Shown here: piece after piece, positions 27,586 through 35,349 of the stretch
Layout of the letters: each line of letters opens with the position of its first letter
Numbering within the stretch: the first letter of the stretch is position 1
Source of the DNA: Paracoccaceae bacterium
GTDB lineage: Bacteria; Pseudomonadota; Alphaproteobacteria; Rhodobacterales; Rhodobacteraceae
Length of the DNA stretch: 35,349 nucleotides
Reading direction: 5' to 3'
Assembly (NCBI GenBank): GCA_027045905.1
Contig: JALTZY010000325.1
Location: forward strand, 1 to 35,349
The notes under the pieces: generated by a model
Database searches by the model: none
What the model saw: only the letters and a program-made list of their open reading frames with translations
Told to the model about the DNA's origin: nothing
Position numbers and translations under genes: made by a program

Positions 27586-27765
27586 ATGATCAAAGCCATT
27601 CTGACAACCGGAAAGCGTGTGTATGTACCTCTTTCGCGCGTCATCTCCATCTCCGAGGATGAAGAAGGGAAGCTGACCATGAGCAACCTCAACGCCAACA
27701 GCGAGGTGTCCTGGCGCGAAATCGAGTCCTTCGAGGTCCTCTCGCCCGGGCGCAAGCAATCCTGA
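27586..27765 (+). CDS. Small hypothetical protein (59 aa), absent from the ORF track
   Basis: GAAGGAGCAAAAT ATG; MIKAILTTGKRVYVPLSRVISISEDEEGKLTMSNLNANSEVSWREIESFEVLSPGRKQS, TGA at 27763-27765. Confidence 0.65.
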   Translation: MIKAILTTGKRVYVPLSRVISISEDEEGKLTMSNLNANSEVSWREIESFEVLSPGRKQS

Positions 27766-27870
27766 TGCGTTTGCAACAATCCGGCCCGGGGTTTTGCAAG
27801 GGAGCGTGATCCGAAATATCTCTCGGCGCTTTGACCTGGATTTCAGGTCGAAGCGTTCGGGCTCGATCAG

Positions 27871-27900
27871 CCCGCGCCCGCAGGGGCGCGGGTATTTTGT
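27871..27900. terminator. Strong hairpin CCCGCGCCCGCAGGGGCGCGGG followed by TATTTTGT
   Basis: Stem 27871-27892 in the convergent intergenic region between the small ORFs and the phosphomannomutase gene. Confidence 0.6.
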
Positions 27901-27923
27901 CCGGGAATCGCCATCCGCATCCG

Positions 27924-29420
27924 TTACATGGTCTGATCGTAGTCACCCACTTCCGGCTCGGTGCGGATTACCGCATCCAGATCAGCAAATATCGCCCTGA
28001 GTTCCTCCTCGCTCTCCGGGCTTTCGCACACCACCACCAGATTCGGCGTATTGCTTGACGCGCGCACCAGCCCCCAGCCGCCATTTTCCAGCATCACCCG
28101 GGCACCGTTTACCGTTATTACCTCGGTGATCTTATGTCCGCCAAGGCTGCCGCCCTCGGCTCCCAGCTTCTCGAGCTTTTCCACCAGCCGCGCCAGCACC
28201 TCATATTTCACGCCATCGGCACAATAGGGCGACATGGTGGGGCTGGAATATGTCCGGGGCAGAGCCTTGTAGAGATCCGACATCTTCCTGTCCGGGTGGC
28301 GGTCCATCATCTTGCAGATCTCCACCGCCACGCGCAAGCCGCAATCATAGCCGCGCCCGATCGGCCCGGCCAGAAAGTAGTGACCCGATTTCTCGAACCC
28401 GGCCAGCGCACCGATCTCCCTGACCCGACGCTTCATGTGGCTGTGGCCGGTCTTCCAGTAATCCGCCTTGGCGCCCAGCGCCTTCAGCTCCGGGTCCGAG
28501 GCGAAAAGCCCGGTGCTCTTCACGTCGGCGACAAAGGTCGCGCCCGGATGCAGGCGGGCGAAGTCGCGGGCCAGGATCACGCCCATCTTGTCGGCGAATA
28601 TTTCCTCGCCTTCGTCATCCACCACCCCGCAGCGGTCGCCATCTCCATCGAAACCCATGGCGAGGTCGGCGCCCGAAGCGCGCACCGCTGCCGCCATGTC
28701 GTGCAGCATGTGCATGTCTTCAGGGTTCGGGTTGTAATTGGGGAAGGTGTAATCAAGCTCGGTGTGAAGCGGCACCACTTCCACCCCCATCCGCTCGAAA
28801 AGCTCCGGGGCGAAGGCGCTTGCGGTGCCGTTGCCGGTGGCGCAGACCACCTTGAGCGGGCGGGACATGCGGAAATCACCCACGAGATCATCCAGATAGG
28901 CCTCGCGCACCCCGTCCACAAATTCATAGCCACCGCCGGGGCGAGGCTCGCCCTCGCCAGAGAGCACGATATCGCGAAGCTCGACCATTTCGTCCGGGCC
29001 ATGGGTCAGCGGGCGCTCGAAGCCCATCTTGACCCCGGTCCAGCCATTGGGGTTGTGACTGGCGGTGACCATTGCCACGGCAGGCGTATCGAGGTGAAAC
29101 TGGGCGAAATAGGCCATGGGGCTGAGTGCCGGACCGATATCCTTGACCTGCACGCCCGCCTGCATGAGGCCGAGGATCAGGGCATTTTTCACGCTGAGCG
29201 AATAATCTCGGTAATCGTTACCCACCGCAATCACGGGCTCGATCCCGCGCCGATGCATCTGGGTGCCGAGACCAAGCCCGAGGGCAGTGATCCCGGGCAG
29301 GTTGATCTCGCCCGGAAACTGCCAGCGCGCATCGTATTCGCGAAATCCCGTGGGCGTGATCATCGCATCACGCAAAAAGCTCCAGCTGTTTTCGGCAACT
29401 TCGGTCAGGGGTTTGCCCAT
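27924..29420 (-). CDS. Phosphomannomutase/phosphoglucomutase
   Basis: Start MGKPLTEVAENSWSFLRDAMITPTGFREYDARW at 29420; catalytic serine loop AMVTASHNPNGWTGVKMG; metal loop GFDGDGDRCGVVDD. Confidence 0.94.
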   Translation of the reverse strand: MGKPLTEVAENSWSFLRDAMITPTGFREYDARWQFPGEINLPGITALGLGLGTQMHRRGIEPVIAVGNDYRDYSLSVKNALILGLMQAGVQVKDIGPALSPMAYFAQFHLDTPAVAMVTASHNPNGWTGVKMGFERPLTHGPDEMVELRDIVLSGEGEPRPGGGYEFVDGVREAYLDDLVGDFRMSRPLKVVCATGNGTASAFAPELFERMGVEVVPLHTELDYTFPNYNPNPEDMHMLHDMAAAVRASGADLAMGFDGDGDRCGVVDDEGEEIFADKMGVILARDFARLHPGATFVADVKSTGLFASDPELKALGAKADYWKTGHSHMKRRVREIGALAGFEKSGHYFLAGPIGRGYDCGLRVAVEICKMMDRHPDRKMSDLYKALPRTYSSPTMSPYCADGVKYEVLARLVEKLEKLGAEGGSLGGHKITEVITVNGARVMLENGGWGLVRASSNTPNLVVVCESPESEEELRAIFADLDAVIRTEPEVGDYDQTM

Positions 29421-29490
29421 ATTACTGTTCCTCGCGCTGACAGCGCCTTTGCGGCTTGTCTCTCCGGTGTAGTGCCAACATATCGGCGGA

Positions 29491-30063
29491 TCAACTCCGT
29501 CGCCGGCGCAGATAAACATAGAGCGCGCCTTCGCCGCCATGTTTGCGACTGGCCTCGGTGATCTGCAGCACCGCGGGCATGGTGTGGAGCCAGTGCGGAA
29601 CCTGCCGGCGCAGCACGCCGGGTTGCGACTGAAAGAGACCGTCGTCCCGGCAACTTCGCCCCTTGCCGGTAATCACCAGCACCAGGCGCAACCCCCGCCG
29701 GGCGCTGGTTTCGATAAAGCCGGCAAGCCGTGGATGTGCCTGCTCCAGCGTATGGCCGTGCAGGTCGAGCCGGGCTTCGGGGGCAAGCTTGCCGCCTTTC
29801 ATCTTGCGAAAGGTCTTGTGATCCATGGCGATGCGCGCCGGTTTGTCTGCCGGCACGGGGGCTGTGCTCATTGCCTTTTCCCCGATGCGAAAGGCCGGAA
29901 CAGAGCATGGTTGAGCTGGATCAGAGACTTTTTTTGCCGTTTTCCTGGCAGGCCTCCTTTCCAAAGCCGAAGTCTTGCTCACCTGGTGAAGGCGCTCGGT
30001 CTGTCGGGCGACCCGCTCCCACAGGGCACGCTCTTCGGGGCTGAGGTGACGGGGCTTGCGCAT
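29491..30063 (-). CDS. Smr/MutS2 domain-containing protein
   Basis: LDLHGHTLEQAHPRLAGFIETSARRGLRLVLVITGKG; start MRKPRHLSPEERALWERVARQTERL at 30063. Confidence 0.92.
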   Translation of the reverse strand: MRKPRHLSPEERALWERVARQTERLHQVSKTSALERRPARKTAKKVSDPAQPCSVPAFRIGEKAMSTAPVPADKPARIAMDHKTFRKMKGGKLAPEARLDLHGHTLEQAHPRLAGFIETSARRGLRLVLVITGKGRSCRDDGLFQSQPGVLRRQVPHWLHTMPAVLQITEASRKHGGEGALYVYLRRRRS

Positions 30064-30064
30064 T

Positions 30065-31090
30065 TCAGCCCTCCGGCGCCAGCGCATAGGCAGACTGGAT
30101 CGGCAGCAGGACGACCATGCGCCCGGGATCACTGATCCGCGCGGCCCGGCGACCGGCTTCCTCACCGGTGCCCATGAAGATATCCGCACGCTGAGCGCCT
30201 TTGATCCGTGAGCCCGTATCCTGGGCGATCATCAGCCGCCTGAGCGGCTCCGCGCCGTCCTTTTCGATCCATACCGGCGCACCGAGCGGCACATATTCGG
30301 GATCGACGGCCAGCGAACGCAGGGGAGTGATCGACCGATTCATGGCACCGAGCGGTCCGGCACCGGCCGGCACCCGATCAATCACACGAAAAAACACATA
30401 ATTCGGGTTGCTCAGGAGCAGCTCGGTCCCCTCGACCGGGTTGCGCCGGACCCAGGCACCGATTACCGCGGCCGAAACCTGATGCCGGGTGTAGATGCCC
30501 CAGCGCACCAGCGTATCGCCCAGCGAGCGAAAGCGGTGACCGTTCGACCCCGCATATCCGAGCCGGATCTCGCTGCCATCGCGCAGGCGAATCCGCCCTG
30601 ATCCCTGTATCTGCATGAATTGCAGTGCCACCGGGTCATCCACCCAGGCGATTTCCAGCCCGTCAAGCGCACCGCTTTCGAAAATCTCGCGCCGGGTCAG
30701 CCAGGCCTCTCCCCGCCGCATACCGGGCGGACGGGAATGTACCGGATACCGATACCTCCCGCCCCGGCGTTGCGCGCCATTAAGCACCGGTTCGAAGTAG
30801 GCGGTAAACAGGGGCTCTCTGTCATCCTCGATCAGTACCGGCACGAAAAACAGCTCGAAAAAGGTCCGTGCATTCTCCTGCTCTTCTGCCAGCTTGCAGA
30901 TCGGGCGCCATTCCGGATCGTTCAGCGCCGCGCAGGTCGTGAGGAATACCGCCAGCGCCTCGGCGTGATCGTCCTGCTCCCAGCCATGCAGATCGTAAAA
31001 GGACAGGATGGTGACGCTTGCATCGTCTATTCCCGCCCGAGCCCCACACCCGACCAGAAGCGCCGTGGCCAGGATCGCGGCGTGCAGCAC
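30065..31090 (-). CDS. mltA: Membrane-bound lytic murein transglycosylase A
   Basis: 341 aa; LFTAYFEPVLNGAQRRGGRYRYPVHSRPP, QIQGSGRIRLRDGSEIRLGYAGSNGHRFRSLG, AQDTGSRIKGAQRADIFMGTGEEAG. Confidence 0.95.
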   Translation of the reverse strand: MLHAAILATALLVGCGARAGIDDASVTILSFYDLHGWEQDDHAEALAVFLTTCAALNDPEWRPICKLAEEQENARTFFELFFVPVLIEDDREPLFTAYFEPVLNGAQRRGGRYRYPVHSRPPGMRRGEAWLTRREIFESGALDGLEIAWVDDPVALQFMQIQGSGRIRLRDGSEIRLGYAGSNGHRFRSLGDTLVRWGIYTRHQVSAAVIGAWVRRNPVEGTELLLSNPNYVFFRVIDRVPAGAGPLGAMNRSITPLRSLAVDPEYVPLGAPVWIEKDGAEPLRRLMIAQDTGSRIKGAQRADIFMGTGEEAGRRAARISDPGRMVVLLPIQSAYALAPEG

Positions 31091-31093
31091 GGA

Positions 31094-31756
31094 TCAGCCC
31101 CCGGTGGCGACGAGCTGCCAGTTCGGATCATCCGAGCCCATGATTCGGGCGAAGGTCCAGACATCCTTCTGGCGCTTGACCTCGTTCGGGTTGCCTTCGA
31201 CGATCTCGCCGGCCTTGTCGCGCACCACCGAGGTCAGCTCGCCGACGAAGCGCACCGTCAGTTCCGCCTCGCGCGTCTCGGGGTCGAACTCGGCATCCAC
31301 CAGCTTCAGTTCGCGCAGGCCGATGAACTTCGCCTCAACCGTCAGCCCCCGCTTCTCACGCGCCTCCACCGCGGCAGCAAAGCTCTCGTACACTTCCTGC
31401 GAAAGAAAGGGTCTGATCCGGTCAAGCTCCCCCGCTTCGAAGGCCATCAGGATCATCTCGTAAGCCCCCCGTGCCCCGGCGAGAAAATCGCCGACGGTGA
31501 ATCTCTCATCCACCGCCTTCATCTCGGCCAAGGCCCTGGCTGCGGGGCTTTCAGCGGGCACATGATCCACGATATCCGCATCCGGCCCGCCCTCGATCAC
31601 CTTGAGATGCCCGCTATCGGCGACCGGGCGTGCCGATCTCTGGGCAATCACCGGCTTTTCGAAACCTTCGCGCGTGCCCAGCACGCTCCTGAGCTTCAGG
31701 ATCAGGAAAATCGCTATGCCGGCAAGCACCAGAAGCTGAAGAAGGGGGGAATTCAT
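31094..31756 (-). CDS. Tim44/TimA-domain protein
   Basis: MNSPLLQLLVLAGIAIFLILKLRSVLGTREGFEKP, then FLAGARGAYEMILMAFEAGELDRIRPFLSQEVYESF. Confidence 0.92.
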   Translation of the reverse strand: MNSPLLQLLVLAGIAIFLILKLRSVLGTREGFEKPVIAQRSARPVADSGHLKVIEGGPDADIVDHVPAESPAARALAEMKAVDERFTVGDFLAGARGAYEMILMAFEAGELDRIRPFLSQEVYESFAAAVEAREKRGLTVEAKFIGLRELKLVDAEFDPETREAELTVRFVGELTSVVRDKAGEIVEGNPNEVKRQKDVWTFARIMGSDDPNWQLVATGG

Positions 31757-31863
31757 GTGACCTCTGTACCTCGTTTCAGGCGCGGGATGGAAAAGTGCGC
31801 AACAGGCACATATGTAAAGGAGGGGCGTTATCAAGTCCACGCCCGCAATGAGCAGGGGATGCC

Positions 31864-32367
31864 ATGTGGCTTTTTGCGCTTTTCGTCGCGGTTCCGATCA
31901 TCGAGATCGGCCTTTTCATCCAGATCGGCGGAGCGATCGGGCTGTGGCCCACTCTGGCAATTGTCGTCATCACCGCCATTGCCGGCACCGCGATGATACG
32001 GGTGCAGGGGGCCGGCGCCCTTCGGGATCTGCAACGGAGCTTCAATGCGCTCGAAGACCCGAGCGAGCCCCTGGCCCACGGAGCGATGATCCTGTTTTCC
32101 GGCGCGCTGCTGCTGACTCCCGGGTTTTTTACCGATTCCATCGGTTTTCTGCTGCTGTTTCCTCCTGTTCGCCGGGCAGTCTTCCGCTATCTGCGCGGCA
32201 AGGTGCATATCGCCACCTTCACCGCCGCCCGGATGCGCCCTGAAGACGGGCCGCGCTGCGGGATCCGCGAGACCTGGGACACGGGCGAGATCATCGACGC
32301 CGAATTTACCGAAGTCAGCCCCGGCAAGAAGCCTGCTCACCCGCCCTCGGACCTTACCCGCCATTGA
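31864..32367 (+). CDS. fxsA: FxsA family membrane protein
   Basis: MWLFALFVAVPIIEIGLFIQIGGAIGLWPTLAIVVITAIAGTAMIRVQG; GALLLTPGFFTDSIGFLLLFPPVR. Confidence 0.93.
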   Translation: MWLFALFVAVPIIEIGLFIQIGGAIGLWPTLAIVVITAIAGTAMIRVQGAGALRDLQRSFNALEDPSEPLAHGAMILFSGALLLTPGFFTDSIGFLLLFPPVRRAVFRYLRGKVHIATFTAARMRPEDGPRCGIRETWDTGEIIDAEFTEVSPGKKPAHPPSDLTRH

Positions 32368-32424
32368 GGCCCGCGCGCGGCTCTGCTAAGCACGGCGCGA
32401 AGCACATGTTACAGGAGTTTTCCC

Positions 32425-32937
32425 ATGGCCGATGAAGCCGCCCCCAACGAAAACGGCGCCGCCGCCGGCGCCCCGGCGCAGCCCAGGATGAGCGTTCTGG
32501 GCCAGTTCATCCGCGATCTTTCCTTTGAAAACGCGCTGGTGCAGAAAGGAGTCGAGGGCGAGGTCAAGCCTGCGATCAATGTCGAGGTGGCGCTGGACGC
32601 CAAGAAACGCAATACCGAGCATCAGTTCGAGGTGATCACCAAGTTCAAGATCAGCTCGAAGAACCAGGAGGGCGGCGAGCCTCTGTTCTTGCTGGAGCTC
32701 GAATATGGCGGCATTTTTCATGTGGAAAACGTGCCGGAAGAGCAGTTGCATCCCTTCCTGATGATCGAATGCCCGCGGATGCTCTTTCCCTTCGTGCGCC
32801 GCATCGTCTCCGATATTACCCGCGACGGGGGCTTTCCGCCGCTCAATCTTGACACGGTGGACTTCCTCGCCCTCTACCGGCAGGAAATCGCCCGGCGTGC
32901 CGCCGCGGGGGAGGGGGGCCAGGCGCCCGCTAGCTGA
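32425..32937 (+). CDS. secB: Protein-export chaperone SecB
   Basis: [82 protein letters not shown]; converges on dnaQ with 8 bp overlap. Confidence 0.97.
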   Translation: MADEAAPNENGAAAGAPAQPRMSVLGQFIRDLSFENALVQKGVEGEVKPAINVEVALDAKKRNTEHQFEVITKFKISSKNQEGGEPLFLLELEYGGIFHVENVPEEQLHPFLMIECPRMLFPFVRRIVSDITRDGGFPPLNLDTVDFLALYRQEIARRAAAGEGGQAPAS

Positions 32938-33622
32938 ATTTGCGCCACAGGGCATCCTCACCCAGGGTTTGGACAAAGGCCGTATGCGACTCGGCCTCTG
33001 CGGAGGTCAGGCGCGGCGGCAACTTCTTCGTTCGTGGCGCGGGGCGCCAGTCGTCGTCCGTACCGACGGCATCCGCCGCCACCCGGCGCTCGCTCAGCGC
33101 CAGGTCGGGCTGACGCCCGCCGATCAGCTCCAGATAGACCTCGGCCAGTATCTCGCTGTCCAGCAGGGCCCCGTGCAGGGTGCGACCGGAATTGTCGATA
33201 CCGAATCGCCGGCACAGAGCGTCGAGCGATGCCGGAGCGCCGGGGAATTTCTTGCGCGCAAGCGCCAGCGTGTCCAGCGCCCGCTCCCAGGGCAGGGGCG
33301 CAAACCCGGTCCATTTCAGCTCGGCATTGAGAAATTTCATGTCAAAGGCCGCATTATGGATTATCAGGCGCGAATCGCCGATAAACTCCACGAATTCCCG
33401 GGCAACAGCCGCAAATACCGGCTTGTCCGCGAGAAAATCGTCGCTCAAGCCATGCACCTCGAAGGCCTCCTGCGGCATGGTACGCTCCGGGTTGATATAC
33501 TGGTGATAGGTGCGCCCGGTGGGGATGTGATTGAGAAGCTCCACCGCGCCGATCTCCACGATCCGGTCCCCGCTCTCCGGGTCCAGCCCGGTAGTCTCCG
33601 TATCCAGCACGATCTCACGCAT
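32930..33622 (-). CDS. dnaQ: DNA polymerase III subunit epsilon
   Basis: [64 protein letters not shown]. Confidence 0.97.
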   Translation of the reverse strand: MREIVLDTETTGLDPESGDRIVEIGAVELLNHIPTGRTYHQYINPERTMPQEAFEVHGLSDDFLADKPVFAAVAREFVEFIGDSRLIIHNAAFDMKFLNAELKWTGFAPLPWERALDTLALARKKFPGAPASLDALCRRFGIDNSGRTLHGALLDSEILAEVYLELIGGRQPDLALSERRVAADAVGTDDDWRPAPRTKKLPPRLTSAEAESHTAFVQTLGEDALWRKFS

Positions 33623-34208
33623 TTTTCCGTATCTCTCTCAAGAGCTCCCGCACGGCACGGCGGGCTGTTTCCATATCTCTCGTCTCGATCACCACATCGG
33701 CGCGGGCGCGCTTTTCGCTGTCCGGCATCTGCCTGGCCAATATAGTCTCTAACATGGCCGGATCCATGGTCCCACGCGCCAGAATGCGTTGCTTCTGCAC
33801 GTCTTCGGGCACGGACACGACCAGCACCATCTCCACCAGCCGATCGGCACCCGTTTCCAGCAGAAGCGGGAAGTCAAGCACGGCAATATCAGTCTCTAAT
33901 TCAGCCAGAAAAATCTCTCTGTCCTTGGCAAGCAAAGGATGCACCACGGCTTCGATCCTAGCAAGGACGCCGGGGTCCTGCGCGATCCGGTCCTTCAGCC
34001 TGGCGCGGTCCACAGCGTCATCCACCAGCACGTCAGGATATATCCGGCCAATGGGCGCCACGGCAGCGCCACCCCTTTCATACAGGCGATGGACAGCGGC
34101 ATCCGCATCCCATACCGGGACCCCCTCGTCACGAAACATCTGCGCGGTGGTGCTCTTACCCATGCCCATGGATCCGGTGAGCCCGATCAGGAAAGGCCGG
34201 ACGCTCAC
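33615..34208 (-). CDS. coaE: Dephospho-CoA kinase
   Basis: [46 protein letters not shown]. Confidence 0.97.
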   Translation of the reverse strand: MSVRPFLIGLTGSMGMGKSTTAQMFRDEGVPVWDADAAVHRLYERGGAAVAPIGRIYPDVLVDDAVDRARLKDRIAQDPGVLARIEAVVHPLLAKDREIFLAELETDIAVLDFPLLLETGADRLVEMVLVVSVPEDVQKQRILARGTMDPAMLETILARQMPDSEKRARADVVIETRDMETARRAVRELLREIRKNA

Positions 34209-35047
34209 GAATCCAGCACCGCCCTGCGGGCCGCTTCGTCCACCGGCGGGCGCTTGCCGAACCAGCGCTCAAAGCCCGGCGTAGCCTGGTGCAGCAGCAT
34301 CCCCAGCCCGTCCACGGTGATGCAGCCCATCTGCGCCGCGGTTTCGAGAAACGGTGTGATCAGCGGCGCATAGACCAGATCGGTCACTACCGTCCCGGGG
34401 CTGAGTCCGTCCAGCGGTACACGGAATGCGGGCTTTCCGACCATGCCCAGCGAAGTTGTGTTAACCACGGTCGCGGCGCCTTCGAGCATGTTGCCGGCCT
34501 GTACCCAGTCATAGACGACAAGCCTGGAGCCGAAATCGGCGCGCAGCGCATCGGCGCGGGAACGGGTGCGGTTCGATATGCGGATTTCGCGCACGCCCAC
34601 TTCGAGAAGGGACGCCACCACGGCCCGCGCCGCTCCCCCGGCACCAAAGACCGCCGCAGGCCCGGCGACAGGGTTCCAGCCCGGTGCACCGTGACGGAGG
34701 TTTTCGATAAATCCGTAGCCGTCGGTATTGTCCGCATGAATCTTGTCGTCCTTGCGAAAGATAAGCGTATTGGCGGCACCGATCAGGGCTGCCCGGTCGG
34801 TGACAAGATCGGCGAGTTCCAGCACATATTCCTTGTGCGGAATGGTGACATTCACGCCGACGAATCCGGCCTTGGGCAGGGTTTGCAACACGGATTTCAG
34901 ATCGTTGCGCTCCACCCGCATTGGTATGTAATGGCCAGGCAGTCCGAGCGTTTTCAGCCAATGGGCATGGAGCAGCGGGGATTTGCTGTGTGTGATCGGC
35001 TGTCCAATCACACCGGCTATGGGGATTCTCGCTTCCTCGCTCATCAT
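34205..35047 (-). CDS. aroE: Shikimate dehydrogenase
   Basis: [58 protein letters not shown]; start at 35047 or 35044. Confidence 0.97.
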   Translation of the reverse strand: MMSEEARIPIAGVIGQPITHSKSPLLHAHWLKTLGLPGHYIPMRVERNDLKSVLQTLPKAGFVGVNVTIPHKEYVLELADLVTDRAALIGAANTLIFRKDDKIHADNTDGYGFIENLRHGAPGWNPVAGPAAVFGAGGAARAVVASLLEVGVREIRISNRTRSRADALRADFGSRLVVYDWVQAGNMLEGAATVVNTTSLGMVGKPAFRVPLDGLSPGTVVTDLVYAPLITPFLETAAQMGCITVDGLGMLLHQATPGFERWFGKRPPVDEAARRAVLDS

Positions 35048-35190
35048 TCTATCTCTCCCTGATCCCGTAAATATGTCAGGAGTTCGATCAGGGGCAAACC
35101 CAGCACATGAAAATAATCCCCCTCCACGGAAGAAAACAGCCGCACACCCTCTTCTTCGAGCTTGTGACCTGCTCCCTGAAGAGTCCGCGC
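35044..35190 (-). pseudogene. Truncated Maf-like nucleoside-triphosphate pyrophosphatase, C-terminal fragment only
   Basis: Minus frame ending at 35044: ...[43 protein letters not shown], matching the Maf C-terminal pattern; in-frame TAA at 35191-35193 where similarity stops. Confidence 0.65.
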
Positions 35191-35349
35191 TTATAGGTTA
35201 GCTCTGTTCAGGTTTTGGTTCAGATTACGCAACCTGCTGTCTGGAAATTCGGATTTGGCGTGATCAGGCATCCTGGCATTCCCATTTGATGTAGGCCTTC
35301 GTGTCGACGGCCCAGCGTTTGTCGATCTCGACCAGCACGGCGCTGACGA
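35191..35349 (-). mobile_element. Probable insertion-sequence end with C-terminal transposase fragment (IS256/Mutator-like, tentative)
   Basis: Minus ORF entering from the right edge and ending at 35264: VSAVLVEIDKRWAVDTKAYIKWECQDA*; non-coding terminus GGTTAGCTCTGTTCAGGTTTTGGTTCAGATTACG abuts the interrupted maf fragment. Confidence 0.5.

Noticed and set aside
28134-29561. 475-aa plus-strand ORF
   Set aside because: Antisense shadow of the phosphomannomutase gene.
32930-32937. 8-bp convergent overlap of secB and dnaQ 3' ends
   Set aside because: Ordinary compact arrangement; no evidence of special regulation.

Overview
The window looks like a high-GC alphaproteobacterial chromosome segment, Rhodobacterales-like by gene content and order (inference). 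From left to right it contains: (i) a serralysin-type M10 metalloprotease on the minus strand, C-terminus off the left edge, with an N-terminal PPC-like domain and a small secreted-protein gene just upstream; (ii) a three-gene plus-strand cassette joined by ATGxxTGA overlaps, encoding a coiled-coil protein, an FkbM-like methyltransferase fused to a coiled coil, and a sulfotransferase; (iii) a reductive pyrimidine-degradation island of about 11 kb: an NMT1/THI5-type ABC importer, dihydropyrimidinase, an embedded GH114-like protein, an N-carbamoyl amidohydrolase, a RutR-like TetR regulator with two mirror-image operators, and PreA/PreT; (iv) Usp, a fused TRAP permease, a TAXI binding protein and a CaiB-type CoA transferase; (v) a KpsS-like capsule protein, hslVU, and an orphan DUF2793 phage/GTA-like spike gene with two small downstream ORFs; (vi) housekeeping genes (phosphomannomutase, Smr, mltA, Tim44-like, fxsA, secB, dnaQ, coaE, aroE); (vii) a maf-like gene cut off at the right edge by what appears to be an insertion sequence. 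The strongest leads are the coiled-coil/FkbM/sulfotransferase cassette, the RutR-like operator pair with GH114 inside a pyrimidine operon, a four-copy composite intergenic motif GAGTATT-N4-GAAAGATGAA, and the orphan DUF2793 locus. No tRNA, rRNA or CRISPR was recognised. All product names come from reading motifs, not from database searches.
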